Source of the DNA: Rhodospirillaceae bacterium
GTDB taxonomy: Bacteria > Pseudomonadota > Alphaproteobacteria > TMED109
Length of the DNA stretch: 64,000 nt
NCBI GenBank assembly: GCA_902571315.1
Contig: CACGBM010000001.1
Span: 28,810-92,809, forward strand
Direction of reading: 5' to 3'
In this document: positions 49,183 through 58,399 of the stretch, piece after piece
How the letters are laid out: every line of letters begins with the position of its first letter
How positions within the stretch are numbered: position 1 is the stretch's first letter
Notes under the pieces: generated by a model
The model's input: the letters and a program-made list of their open reading frames with translations, nothing else
Databases searched by the model: none
What the model was told of the DNA's origin: nothing
Translations under genes and position numbers: made by a program

Positions 49183-51054
49183 TTAAAGTTTCAAAGACTT
49201 AATTAAATCTAAAGTATTAATATCTTCAATAGTTGCAGGAACTTTATAATCTTCTTTATTAAGAATTTTAGAAATAGTAGATCTTAAAATTTTACCAGAT
49301 CTTGTTTTTGGAAGGTTATCAACAATAAGTGATTTTTTATAGGATGCGACAGGACCTAACTTTTCTCTTACTAAATTAATAGTTTCTTTGACAACCTTTT
49401 TCTCTTCTAAATTAATGGAAGAGTTATTCAATACTATCAATCCTATAGGAACTTGGCCTTTAAGCTCGTTGTTAATTCCTACGACAGCACATTCTGCAAT
49501 ATCTTTATGTTGAGTTAAAATCTCTTCTATTGATCCAGTAGATAATCTGTGGCCAGCACAATTTATAATGTCGTCGGTTCTAGACATAACCGATATATAT
49601 CCGTTCTTATCTATTATCCCTGCATCAGAGGTATAATAATATCCATCAAATTTTTTTAGGTATGCTTCATAAAATCTATCTCTATCATTCCAAATTGCAG
49701 AACTGCAACCGGGAGGAAGAGGGAGTTTTATTGCTAAGTTTCCCATGTTTTCTGGCGCCAATTCTATTCCTTCATCATTTAAAACTTTTACTTGAAAACC
49801 AGGTGCAGCTTTTCCAGTAGATCCGAGTATAATTTCAAAAAGTCCAAACTGAGGAAAGTTTCCTGCTATTGACCAGCCTGTTTCAGTCTGCCACCAATGA
49901 TCAATTACAGGTTTCTTGGTCATTTCCATAGTCCATTTTATGCTTTCAGGATCGGCTCTTTCACCCGCCAAAAAAATATACTTTAGATTAGATAAATCAT
50001 ATTTTTTTAATTCTCTTCCATCTGCATCTTCCTTCTTAATAGCCCTTATAGCAGTAGGAGCAGTAAACATAGTTTTTACTTTATACTCAGAAATTACTCT
50101 CCAAAATTGTCCAGCATCAGGAGTTCCTACTGGCTTTCCCTCATATAATACAGTACTACAGCCAAGTAATAGAGGGGCATAGACTATATAAGAGTGACCA
50201 ACTACCCATCCTACATCAGAAGCAGCCCAAAATACTTCATCTTCTGATATATCATAAGTCATTTTCATACTGTTTAATAAAGCAACAGCATGACCTCCAT
50301 TGGTCCTAACTATTCCTTTTGGTATTCCCGTAGTACCAGATGTGTGTAATATGTATAGTGGTTCGTTAGAGTCAACAGGTACACACTTCATAGAGGAAGA
50401 GGAGTCAATAAATTCATGCCACGAAAGGTCATTTTCCATATTTAATTCAGAAAATTTTTGATTTCTTTGGTATATAATCTGTTTTAAAGGTTTGTGGGAT
50501 GACAGAGAAAGAGCTTTATCAAGAATTTCTTTGTAATTAATTATTCTTTTGGGCTCTAAACCACAACTCGCAGAAATGATTATTTTTGGTAAAACATCAG
50601 AAATGCGGCTAGCTAATTCTTCTGCGGCAAATCCTCCAAATACTACAGAATGTATGGCTCCTATTCTAGCACAGGCGAGCATAGATATAATTACTTCCGG
50701 AATCATTGGCATATATAATATTACAGTATCTCCTTTTTTCACTCCTAAATTATTTAAAGAGGCAGCTAAGGACGATACTTTTTTAAGAAGATTGTTATAA
50801 GTAATTTTTTTTTTTGTATTAGTTAAAGGGCTATCATAAAAAATGGCAACCTTCTCGCCCTTTCCATTTTCTACGTGTCTGTCTAAACAGTTGTAGCAGG
50901 TATTTAATTTTCCTTGATGGAACCACTCATAAAAATTGTTAGATTTGTACAAAGTTTCTTTATAAGTTTCTATCCAACTAATATCTTTAGCTTTTTTATC
51001 CCAGAAAAGTAAAGGGTTTTTAATCCATTCAGAATAGTATTTATCGTAGGACAT
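49183..51054 (-). CDS. prpE: propionyl-CoA synthetase (acetyl-CoA synthetase family)
   Basis: AMP-forming CoA ligase of 623 aa. YILHTSGTTGIPKGIVRTNGG is the P-loop; WWQTETGWSI, YYTSDAGIIDKNGY and the acylation-target Lys in PKTRSGKILRSTI follow. The N-terminal SFVFGGFAAEELASRI region, SASCGLEPKRIINYKE and general pattern favour PrpE/ACSS3 over Acs. It would feed propionate to propionyl-CoA, upstream of the methylmalonyl-CoA mutase at 34 kb. A terminator lies directly upstream, so it has its own promoter, not obvious by eye. Confidence 0.9.
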   Translation of the reverse strand: MSYDKYYSEWIKNPLLFWDKKAKDISWIETYKETLYKSNNFYEWFHQGKLNTCYNCLDRHVENGKGEKVAIFYDSPLTNTKKKITYNNLLKKVSSLAASLNNLGVKKGDTVILYMPMIPEVIISMLACARIGAIHSVVFGGFAAEELASRISDVLPKIIISASCGLEPKRIINYKEILDKALSLSSHKPLKQIIYQRNQKFSELNMENDLSWHEFIDSSSSMKCVPVDSNEPLYILHTSGTTGIPKGIVRTNGGHAVALLNSMKMTYDISEDEVFWAASDVGWVVGHSYIVYAPLLLGCSTVLYEGKPVGTPDAGQFWRVISEYKVKTMFTAPTAIRAIKKEDADGRELKKYDLSNLKYIFLAGERADPESIKWTMEMTKKPVIDHWWQTETGWSIAGNFPQFGLFEIILGSTGKAAPGFQVKVLNDEGIELAPENMGNLAIKLPLPPGCSSAIWNDRDRFYEAYLKKFDGYYYTSDAGIIDKNGYISVMSRTDDIINCAGHRLSTGSIEEILTQHKDIAECAVVGINNELKGQVPIGLIVLNNSSINLEEKKVVKETINLVREKLGPVASYKKSLIVDNLPKTRSGKILRSTISKILNKEDYKVPATIEDINTLDLIKSLKL

Positions 51055-51056
51055 GT

Positions 51057-51089
51057 AAAAAAAAGGGCAAAAGTTTTACCTGATGCCCT
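51057..51089 (-). terminator. rho-independent terminator after the Bax-inhibitor-like gene
   Basis: On the minus strand the stem AGGGCA (51089-51084) pairs with TGCCCT (51069-51064), with a 14-nt loop, followed by a run of eight T (51064-51057). It lies 10 nt after the stop of the Bax-inhibitor-1 gene and just before prpE, so it separates two same-strand genes. Confidence 0.8.
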
Positions 51090-51098
51090 GGGATTAAT

Positions 51099-51833
51099 TT
51101 ATTCTCTATTGCCAAAAAGCATGAGTAGATATTGAAACAGTAACAATAAATCTAAATAAAGCTTTAATGCTCCCATTACTGCTTTTTTTGTAGTATCTTC
51201 GCTATTCTCATTTTCAACATAAATTTCTTTAATAACTTGTGTATCATATGCCGTTAATCCAGCGAAAATAATTACTCCAATAATAGACATAGCAAATTGT
51301 AAGGCTGAAGAGCCCAAGAATATATTTACAATTGAGGCTATTATAAGACCTATTAAGCCCATCATTAAAAAACTCCCCATTTTAGCTAATGATCTTTTAG
51401 TAGTATATCCCCATATGCTCATAGTTAAAAACATTGATGCAGCAATAAAAAATACTCTTGCAATTGTAGCACCAGTATATACTAAAAATATACTAGCAAG
51501 TGATATTCCATAGCATGCTGATAACAGCCAAAATAAATTTTGAGCAGTCTTAGAACTCATCTTATTAATTCCAAAACTCATCCATAGAATTATACCTAGA
51601 GGAGCAAACATAACTACAAATGCAAGCGGTCCTTGCATTAGAGAAACAACTAATGCATTACCAGATACATAAGCATTAGCGAAAAGATAGGAAATAACTC
51701 CGGTTATTGCCAAACCAGCGGACATATAACCGTAAACTCTTAACATAAATTTTCTAAGTCCCTCGTCAATCGAAGAAAGATTAGAAGCTCTTGATCTAAC
51801 GTTATAATCGTTAGTGTATTTACCAAATGCCAT
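51099..51833 (-). CDS. Bax inhibitor-1/YccA family membrane protein
   Basis: Seven-helix inner-membrane protein of the BI-1 (TMBIM) family, 244 aa from ATG 51833 (MAFGKYTNDYNVRSRA). GGAG lies 6 nt before this ATG, so upstream in-frame starts (to 51896) are not used. The first cytoplasmic residues, FMLRVYGYMSAGLAITG, and the C-terminal AYDTQVIKEIY with terminal LYLDLLLLFQYLLMLFG are family signatures. Bacterial homologues act as calcium leak channels or FtsH partners; role here is by family. Confidence 0.93.
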   Translation of the reverse strand: MAFGKYTNDYNVRSRASNLSSIDEGLRKFMLRVYGYMSAGLAITGVISYLFANAYVSGNALVVSLMQGPLAFVVMFAPLGIILWMSFGINKMSSKTAQNLFWLLSACYGISLASIFLVYTGATIARVFFIAASMFLTMSIWGYTTKRSLAKMGSFLMMGLIGLIIASIVNIFLGSSALQFAMSIIGVIIFAGLTAYDTQVIKEIYVENENSEDTTKKAVMGALKLYLDLLLLFQYLLMLFGNRE

Positions 51834-51922
51834 TGATAACTCCATATAATAATTAATAATATATATAATATATGATAATTTTAGACTAATATTCAAGAAT
51901 TGTTTTTAAATAGGAGACATAT

Positions 51923-52216
51923 ATGAATGATAAAAAATTTTCCTTTTTTTTAGAGAATAAATGGGACCTTAAAAGTAATGAAAAGCAGGCATTTAAGATT
52001 TTTGAGTTTAAGAACTTTAAGAGCGCTTTTTCTTGGATGACAAGCATAGCATTTGAAGCAGAAAATCAAGATCATCATCCTGAATGGAAAAATATCTATA
52101 ATAAAGTAGAAGTAACATTAACAACCCACGATAAGGGAATGCTATCTGAAAAAGATGTACGTTTAGCTAAAGTAATGGAAAAAGAGTTTGAAAAATATAA
52201 CCACCAAGCAAGATAA
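51923..52216 (+). CDS. phhB: 4a-hydroxytetrahydrobiopterin dehydratase
   Basis: Pterin-4a-carbinolamine dehydratase, 97 aa. The active-site pattern AENQDHHPEWKNIYNKVEV with paired His and VTLTTHDKGMLSEKDVRLA are diagnostic. It normally recycles the pterin of phenylalanine hydroxylase; phhA is not in the window. GGAG lies close before the ATG. It overlaps the following membrane protein gene by about 29 nt. Confidence 0.92.
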   Translation: MNDKKFSFFLENKWDLKSNEKQAFKIFEFKNFKSAFSWMTSIAFEAENQDHHPEWKNIYNKVEVTLTTHDKGMLSEKDVRLAKVMEKEFEKYNHQAR

Positions 52217-52652
52217 TACTACAGAAAACCTAGCTAAAATATTAGGATTTAGTGGTTTAGTCCCATTTATAATTGCTTTAATTTTGTTTAATTTAAATAT
52301 TAATAAAATGCAAGTATTAGAAATTATTTTAATATATGGATATTCTATAATTGCTTTCTTAGGTGGAATATATTGGGGAATAGGACTAAATGTAAGGATA
52401 GGAGCTAAAAAGTATTTTTTTATTTCTACTCTACCTACTATTTTCGTGTTAATAGGCTTATTATTTTCGCTTAGCTTAATTTTTAAGTTAATTTATTTGA
52501 CCTTTATTTTGAATTTGTTTTTATGTTTAGAATTCTCTTTTTTACAAATATTAAAGTTACCTAAGTGGTTTTTGTTACTCAGAATTAAATTAAATATATT
52601 TTTAACAATTTTGCTAATTATGATTGCTTTAAGTGTTTACTTGTCAGTTTAA
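52188..52652 (+). CDS. DUF3429 membrane protein
   Basis: 154-aa hydrophobic protein with four to five membrane segments; GFSGLVPFIIALILF and YGYSIIAFLGGIYWGIGL fit family DUF3429. The probable start is TTG 52188, inside the end of phhB; no ATG is close to the first helix. Function is unknown. The 3' end overlaps the convergent exporter gene by 9 nt. Confidence 0.78.
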   Translation: MKNITTKQDNTTENLAKILGFSGLVPFIIALILFNLNINKMQVLEIILIYGYSIIAFLGGIYWGIGLNVRIGAKKYFFISTLPTIFVLIGLLFSLSLIFKLIYLTFILNLFLCLEFSFLQILKLPKWFLLLRIKLNIFLTILLIMIALSVYLSV

Positions 52653-53426
52653 TTTGCTTAACTGAATTCCAGAATATAATATAAAGAATGAACCCAACAA
52701 AAAAGATAAGTTTATAGTCTCTGAGAATATTGATACTCCTAGAATAGTTGCAAAAATAACTCTGAAAAAATCAAATGGCATAACTATAGTTGATTTAGCC
52801 ACTTGTAATCCTTTTATAGTAAAAAATTGAGCTAATAAACCAAATATTGTCGCAAAAAGGATATTTAATATTGACTTTGGAGTAGGGAGTACTGCTAAAT
52901 AAAAATAAGGAAAAACTAAAAATATACAACTATATAAAGCAAACCAGAATTGAATATTAAGTGCATTTTCATGGGCTGCCAGTTTTTTTATTAATATTTT
53001 AACTAAAGCAATTAAAAATGCTCCAGACAAAGCATAAAAGTAATATTTAAAATTCAATGAATTATCTATATCAATTCCAATTATAATGACAACTCCCAAA
53101 AAGCCTATTAGAATATAGAATACAGAAGAAATATGAGTTTTCTCTTTAAGTAAAATAAAGGCAAGTGGTAAAATAAAAAAAATCTTTGAAAAATTTATTA
53201 CAGTCATATTCGAAAGAGGAATATATTTTAAAGCAGTGAAAGTAAAGAACATAGCTAAAACACCTAACGTAGCTCTGCAGAAATGGAATTTAAAATATTT
53301 TTTCTTTACTACAAAAAAATTAAATTTATGAAGGAAATATAAAAAAATTAAGGCGAATAGAGACCTTAAAAACATAGTTTCTATAACGTGATGTTGGTCT
53401 AATATTAGTTTAATAAAGGCTGACAT
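52644..53426 (-). CDS. EamA/DMT-family transporter, start codon unclear
   Basis: Ten-helix drug/metabolite transporter family exporter. From ATG 53426 it has 260 aa, but this Met lies within the first membrane helix. The frame stays open upstream and encodes the missing N-terminal half of that helix (NFKGIAFIILAASCFAV) back to about 53522, where no ATG, GTG or TTG occurs; only CTG 53522 or an ATA is available. Full length would be about 292 aa, like its neighbour. GVVIIIGIDID and EamA repeats are seen. Substrate unknown. Confidence 0.83.
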   Translation of the reverse strand: MSAFIKLILDQHHVIETMFLRSLFALIFLYFLHKFNFFVVKKKYFKFHFCRATLGVLAMFFTFTALKYIPLSNMTVINFSKIFFILPLAFILLKEKTHISSVFYILIGFLGVVIIIGIDIDNSLNFKYYFYALSGAFLIALVKILIKKLAAHENALNIQFWFALYSCIFLVFPYFYLAVLPTPKSILNILFATIFGLLAQFFTIKGLQVAKSTIVMPFDFFRVIFATILGVSIFSETINLSFLLGSFFILYSGIQLSKLN

Positions 53427-53523
53427 AACAGCAAAACATGAGGCAGCTAAAATAATAAAAGCAATTCCTTTAAAATTTTTTATTTTTTGTTTGTTTTTTA
53501 ATAATTTTAATTTAGTAAACAGA

Positions 53524-54414
53524 CTATAATCTCTTTGCAGTAATGACAGGAGTAGTTTCTTTTTTTCCAGCTACTTTTTCTCTATTAATTATATATATGC
53601 TTGAAATAAAAATTATTAAACTTCCTAAGAATATTGATAAAGTAGGAGTTTCAAGAAAAATATAAAAAGCAAATAATGCAGTAAATGGTAACCTTAAGTA
53701 ATCAAAAATTAACACATAGGTAGCTTCAGACTTTGCAAATGCTCTAGTAATACCCTGATGAGCTAAAGTAGCAGTAAGTCCTGTACTAACTAATAAAAAT
53801 CCCTCAAAAAAAGACGGAGTTTGCCAATAAATGACACAGGGTATAAAAGATAATACAGATAAAGTGGCTGGCATATAAAAGACAACAGCATTTGGGTGGT
53901 CAACCATAGAGAGTTTTTTAATGAAAATAGCTGCCAAACCCATAAGAAGAGAAGCTAGTATTGCAATTAGTATGTAAACATTTATCTGAGAAAACCCAGG
54001 TTTAATAATAATTAGAGCACCTAAAATTGAAAAAATAATGGCTATGAATCTTCTTTTTTTAATTTTTTCTTTTAAAAAAATTATAGCGCAAATTGCCCCG
54101 AAAATAGGAGCAGTAAAGTTAATGGCAGTTGCTTCAGCTAGTGGTATTTTGGAAATAGAAAAAAACCATAAATACATTGCGGCCAAAGCTACAGAAGATC
54201 TAGCTAACTGTAATTTATATGATTTCGTTTTTAAGCTTAATAAACCAGTATTCAATAGCCAGGGAAGAATGAAAACAATAGCAAAAAAAGATCTAAAAAA
54301 AATTATTTGTGATAGGCTAAATTCTGTTGAAAGATATTTTACAAGAGTATTTAGTATTGCAAAGTTTAATGACGCAAAAAGCATCCATAAAGCAGAATTA
54401 ATTCTTAATGACAT
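53524..54414 (-). CDS. EamA/DMT-family transporter
   Basis: 296-aa inner-membrane exporter of the EamA family with ten predicted helices in two repeats: SALWMLFASLNFAILNTLVK (helix 1), EATAINFTAPIFGAI and IFGAICAIIFLKEKI (end of first repeat), and LGSLIIFISSIYII near the C-terminus. It ends in a short basic tail. A second EamA gene follows on the same strand, probably co-transcribed; the pair could be paralogues or a functional couple. Substrates may be amino acids or other metabolites. Confidence 0.9.
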   Translation of the reverse strand: MSLRINSALWMLFASLNFAILNTLVKYLSTEFSLSQIIFFRSFFAIVFILPWLLNTGLLSLKTKSYKLQLARSSVALAAMYLWFFSISKIPLAEATAINFTAPIFGAICAIIFLKEKIKKRRFIAIIFSILGALIIIKPGFSQINVYILIAILASLLMGLAAIFIKKLSMVDHPNAVVFYMPATLSVLSFIPCVIYWQTPSFFEGFLLVSTGLTATLAHQGITRAFAKSEATYVLIFDYLRLPFTALFAFYIFLETPTLSIFLGSLIIFISSIYIINREKVAGKKETTPVITAKRL

Positions 54415-54442
54415 TTTTTAATTTTATTTTATTATTTATACA

Positions 54443-55156
54443 ATGAATGATAAAACATTTAAAAAAGTTTATAAAGAGGCTAAAGAGGCTCTTGAGGGAG
54501 TTCTTTTTGACGGAATGGTAGTTATGTCTGGAGGCTTCGGTCTCTGTGGTTTGCCAGAGAATCTAATATTAGCTCTAAGAGATAGCAGAGTAAAAAACTT
54601 GACTGTTATTTCAAATAATGCTGGGACAGAAGGACAAGGGTTGGGGCTCTTGTTAGAGACAAAACAAATTAAAAAAGCAATATCTTCTTACGTAGGAGAA
54701 AATAAATTATTTGAAAAACAATACTTATCTGGTGAGATAGAATTAGAGTTTAATCCTCAGGGAACTTTAGCAGAAAGAGTAAGAGCTGGAGGAGCTGGCA
54801 TACCAGCATTTTTTACAGCTACAGGAGTTGGCACATTAGTTTCTGAAGATAAAACACATCAGTCTTTTAAAGGTAAAGAATATATAATGGAAACAGGATT
54901 AACTGCTGACTTATCAATTGTAAAAGCATGGAAAGGAGATAAATCTGGTAACTTAATTTATAGAAAGACGGCTAGAAATTTTAATCCAGTAATGGCTACA
55001 GCTGGTAAAGTAACTATTGCAGAGGTAGAAGAATTATGTGAAGTTGGCGAACTAGATCCTGACTACATACATACGCCAGGAATTTATGTAAACAGGATAT
55101 TAGAAGGAAAAGATTATTCTAAAGCAATAGAAAATTTAACATTAAGTGAAGAATAG
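54443..55156 (+). CDS. scoA: succinyl-CoA:3-ketoacid CoA-transferase subunit A
   Basis: Alpha subunit of 3-oxoacid CoA-transferase, which moves CoA from succinyl-CoA to acetoacetate in ketone body use. SGGFGLCGLPENLILALRDS is the CoA-binding signature; GGAGIPAFFTATGVGT and GKEYIMETGLTADLSIVKAWKGD follow. 237 aa is normal. The scoB gene starts 3 nt after its stop; both form an operon. Divergent from the EamA pair by 28 nt. Confidence 0.95.
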   Translation: MNDKTFKKVYKEAKEALEGVLFDGMVVMSGGFGLCGLPENLILALRDSRVKNLTVISNNAGTEGQGLGLLLETKQIKKAISSYVGENKLFEKQYLSGEIELEFNPQGTLAERVRAGGAGIPAFFTATGVGTLVSEDKTHQSFKGKEYIMETGLTADLSIVKAWKGDKSGNLIYRKTARNFNPVMATAGKVTIAEVEELCEVGELDPDYIHTPGIYVNRILEGKDYSKAIENLTLSEE

Positions 55157-55159
55157 TTT

Positions 55160-55789
55160 ATGAGTTGGACTAGGGAAAAAATGTGTGAAAGGGCTTCAAA
55201 AGAACTTGAAGATGGCTTTTATGTAAATCTAGGTATTGGTATGCCAACATTAGTTGCTAATTACATAAGCGAAAAAAATAACGTTACTTTGCAAAGTGAA
55301 AATGGGATGCTTGGTATGGGTCCTTTCCCTAAAAAGGGAGAAGAAGATCCGGATTTAATTAATGCAGGAAAACAAACAATAACTTCGTTACCAGACTCAA
55401 GTTTTTTTTCATCAGCAGATTCGTTTTCAATGATAAGAGGAGGTCATATTGATTTGTCAATTTTAGGAGCAATGCAGGTTTCAGAGTCTGGAGACCTAGC
55501 TAACTGGATGATACCTGGTAAAATGGTGAAAGGTATGGGCGGTGCTATGGATTTAGTTGCAGGAGTAAAGAAAGTATTGGTTTTAATGGATCATAATGCT
55601 AAAGATGGAAGTCCAAAAATAGTTAATAAATGTTCTTTACCACTAACAGGAAAAGAAGTAGTTGATCTAATTATAACTAATTTAGGGGTTTTTGAAGTTG
55701 ATAAAGGCATAAAAGTTTTGGAGATCGCCCCTGATATCACCAAACAAGAGCTTATTAATAATACCGAGGCTGATTTAGTTTTTAGTTAA
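55160..55789 (+). CDS. scoB: succinyl-CoA:3-ketoacid CoA-transferase subunit B
   Basis: Beta subunit partner of ScoA, 209 aa. NLGIGMPTLVANYI and the catalytic Glu in LQSENGMLGMGPFP are present, with GGHIDLSILGAMQVSESGDLANWMIPG later. Three nucleotides separate it from scoA. The 3' end overlaps the convergent oxidoreductase by 8 nt. Confidence 0.95.
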   Translation: MSWTREKMCERASKELEDGFYVNLGIGMPTLVANYISEKNNVTLQSENGMLGMGPFPKKGEEDPDLINAGKQTITSLPDSSFFSSADSFSMIRGGHIDLSILGAMQVSESGDLANWMIPGKMVKGMGGAMDLVAGVKKVLVLMDHNAKDGSPKIVNKCSLPLTGKEVVDLIITNLGVFEVDKGIKVLEIAPDITKQELINNTEADLVFS

Positions 55790-56756
55790 CTCTTAAAACT
55801 ATTTTACCTATATTTTTTCTTTCTAATAAATATTTTAACGCTTCAGACGCATTTTCTAGTTTAAAAATTTTATGATTCATAGGTTTTATTAATTTTTTTT
55901 TATATAATTCTTCTAATTTTAAAAAGTCTTTTTTAATGGTTTTCGGCTCTCTGTAAGCTAGTTCTCCCCAATACAAACCAATAGCGCAAGCATTCTTTAA
56001 TAGTAGTCTATTAGCTGGAATATTTGGAATATTTCCTGATGCAAAACCTACCACGATAAACCTTCCATTCCATTTAAGCGATTTGACTGCGTCTAGAGTG
56101 TATTGTCCTCCTATCATGTCAATCACAACATCTATCTCTTTTATTTTAAGTTTAGCTAGTTCATTTCTAAGTATTTTTTCCTTATAATTAATCACATAGT
56201 CTGCCCCTTTAGATATGCAACTTTGTAGCTTGCTATTACTTCCTCCGCACGCTATAACTTTTGAGTCTAAAGCTTTAGCTATTTCAACAGCTGCTACACC
56301 CACTCCCCCAGTTGCTCCAAGTATTAAGCATGTTTCACCTTTTTTAACTTTAGCACAAGTTACTAGTGCACTGTAAGCAGTTCCATATGTTACAGGAAAT
56401 CCAGCAGCAATAATTAAAGGCATATTAGAAGGAATTTTATAAGTATTTTCACTAGGTACCACAATCTCAGACTTGTATCCTCCGTATTTCATTATAGACA
56501 TTACTGAGTCACCAATTTTATGTTCGGAAACACTTTTTCCTAAACCTATTATTTCTCCTGAGATTTCTAATCCAGGAGAAAAGGGAGGTCTTGGTCTTTC
56601 TTGATATCTTCCTTTTATTGTAAGTATATCAGCAAAGTTCACACCACACGAATGAACTTTTATTTTTACCGATTTATCTTCAATTTTCTCTGAATTCGTC
56701 TTTTCATACTTAAGGACATCAGGATCACCATATTTATTTACAATTACACTATACAT
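55782..56756 (-). CDS. zinc-free quinone oxidoreductase (MDR superfamily, Qor-like)
   Basis: 324-aa NADPH:quinone oxidoreductase-like enzyme. GroES-like domain with SCGVNFADILTIKGRYQ and GLEISGEIIGLG; Rossmann motif ILGATGGVGVAAVEIAKAL. It differs from the paralogue at 12461 (PIG3 type) in the region before the nucleotide site and resembles the QorB/YogA-type acyl-related reductases. Convergent with scoB. Substrate unknown. Confidence 0.9.
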   Translation of the reverse strand: MYSVIVNKYGDPDVLKYEKTNSEKIEDKSVKIKVHSCGVNFADILTIKGRYQERPRPPFSPGLEISGEIIGLGKSVSEHKIGDSVMSIMKYGGYKSEIVVPSENTYKIPSNMPLIIAAGFPVTYGTAYSALVTCAKVKKGETCLILGATGGVGVAAVEIAKALDSKVIACGGSNSKLQSCISKGADYVINYKEKILRNELAKLKIKEIDVVIDMIGGQYTLDAVKSLKWNGRFIVVGFASGNIPNIPANRLLLKNACAIGLYWGELAYREPKTIKKDFLKLEELYKKKLIKPMNHKIFKLENASEALKYLLERKNIGKIVLRVN

Positions 56757-56823
56757 TTTATTATAGACCTTAACTATTTTTTAAATTAAAACTATCTTTA
56801 CCTAATACTTAAAAGGAGTAAAT

Positions 56824-57339
56824 ATGAATTTTAAAAATATTTTAATACTAATTAACATTTGCTTGTTACTATTTAGTTTTGAGGCTCTATCTGATGATGA
56901 AGGTACTAAAAAAATTGGAAGTTTTGAAAATTGGAGTGTATACGCAAAATCAAAAAATTTATGCTATATGATAGCACAACCAGAAAAATCTGAAGGCGAA
57001 TATAAAGTAAGAGGTAGAGTAAGAATTGTAGTTTATAGGAATAATGTTGAAAACCAAAATAAAAACGCAGTAGGAATTGACTTTGGATATTCTTTTCCTG
57101 AGAACAGTAAAGCATCAATAAAAATTGACAATAAAAAAAAATTTAAATTAAGTACCTTCGGACAAACTGCATGGACAGGTTCGAAAACTAAAACTGATAA
57201 AAAAATTATAGAAGCAATGATTAAAGGTAATAAATTAGTAGCCTTAGGGCAATCTAGAAGGGGAACTAAAACTAAAGATACATATTCTCTAGATGGTTTT
57301 GCTAAGGCATATTACGAAATAAATAATTATTGTAGTTAA
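56824..57339 (+). CDS. invasion-associated locus B (IalB) family exported protein
   Basis: 171-aa exported protein: signal peptide in the first 23 residues (ILILINICLLLFSFEALS), then a mature domain starting with KKIGSFENWSVYAKSKNLCYMIAQP, the IalB-family pattern of F-x-x-W followed by a Cys, with a second Cys at the C-terminus (NNYCS) that may form a disulphide. AAAAGGAG precedes the ATG by 5 nt. The family is common in non-pathogenic alphaproteobacteria; function not established. It is followed by rlmN. Confidence 0.87.
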   Translation: MNFKNILILINICLLLFSFEALSDDEGTKKIGSFENWSVYAKSKNLCYMIAQPEKSEGEYKVRGRVRIVVYRNNVENQNKNAVGIDFGYSFPENSKASIKIDNKKKFKLSTFGQTAWTGSKTKTDKKIIEAMIKGNKLVALGQSRRGTKTKDTYSLDGFAKAYYEINNYCS

Positions 57340-57344
57340 TACAG

Positions 57345-58388
57345 TTGAAAGAAAACATATATAACTTGTCATTTTCAGAATTAAAATCTTTTTTTATAGG
57401 TTTAGAAGAAAAGACTTTTAGAGCTGACCAACTTTGGAATTGGTTATACGTAAAAGGCATAAATGAATTCTCAGGATTAAATAATATCTCTAAAAATATT
57501 ATAAATAAAATTAATGATAAATATTATTTATCAGAGCTTAAAGTTAGTAAAACTTTACTATCCAAAGATGGAACGAGAAAATGGTTGTTTGAGTTAGAGG
57601 ATGGTAAAGAAATAGAAACTGTTTATATTCCTGATAAAAATAGAGGAACAATTTGTGTTTCTTCACAGGTTGGTTGTTCTCTAGCATGTTCTTTTTGTCA
57701 TACTGGTACTATGAAGTTTTCTAGAAACCTGCGTACATCAGAAATTTTAGGGCAAGTTATCTATGTAAAAAATTTCTTAAAGGACTGGAATAAAAATTCT
57801 GATAAAAAAAAAATAACCAACATAGTATTTATGGGAATGGGAGAACCCCTTTTAAATTATGATAATGTAATAAAATCTATAAATGTACTTACAGACGAAA
57901 AAGGTTTAGCATTTTCAAAAAGAAAGGTAACGTTATCTACATCTGGAGTAGTTCCCAGAATTTTAGATTTTAAAGAAGATAGCGACGTCAATTTAGCGGT
58001 ATCTTTTCATGCAGCATTTGATGAAGTAAGAAATATTTTAGTTCCTATAAATAAAAAATGGTCCATAGATCATTTGTTAGAGGTTCTGAAGGAGTATAGC
58101 AAAAAAAAAAAGCATAAAAGAATAACTTTTGAATATGTTATGTTGGAGGGTATTAATGATAGTATTAACGATGCTAAAGAATTAGTTAAACTAATAAAGC
58201 CTTTTAAAGCTAAAATAAACTTAATACCCTTTAACCCTTGGCCAGGATCTAACTATAATGCTTCTTCTCCAAATCAAGTTAATATATTTAAAAAATTTAT
58301 TTTGGAAGAAGGTAAATTACTTGCGACAGTTAGATTACCAAGAGGAGATGATGTGCTTGCCGCTTGTGGTCAACTAAAATCTTTTTGA
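57345..58388 (+). CDS. rlmN: 23S rRNA (A2503-C2) / tRNA (A37-C2) methyltransferase RlmN
   Basis: Radical-SAM methyltransferase of A2503 in 23S rRNA and A37 in some tRNAs. The Fe-S ligands are in [33 protein letters not shown] and the C-terminal catalytic Cys in [10 protein letters not shown] are present. The start is TTG 57345, right after the ialB-like stop. 347 aa is normal. argG begins 12 nt after its stop. Confidence 0.96.
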   Translation: MKENIYNLSFSELKSFFIGLEEKTFRADQLWNWLYVKGINEFSGLNNISKNIINKINDKYYLSELKVSKTLLSKDGTRKWLFELEDGKEIETVYIPDKNRGTICVSSQVGCSLACSFCHTGTMKFSRNLRTSEILGQVIYVKNFLKDWNKNSDKKKITNIVFMGMGEPLLNYDNVIKSINVLTDEKGLAFSKRKVTLSTSGVVPRILDFKEDSDVNLAVSFHAAFDEVRNILVPINKKWSIDHLLEVLKEYSKKKKHKRITFEYVMLEGINDSINDAKELVKLIKPFKAKINLIPFNPWPGSNYNASSPNQVNIFKKFILEEGKLLATVRLPRGDDVLAACGQLKSF

Positions 58389-58399
58389 AAGGATTATTA

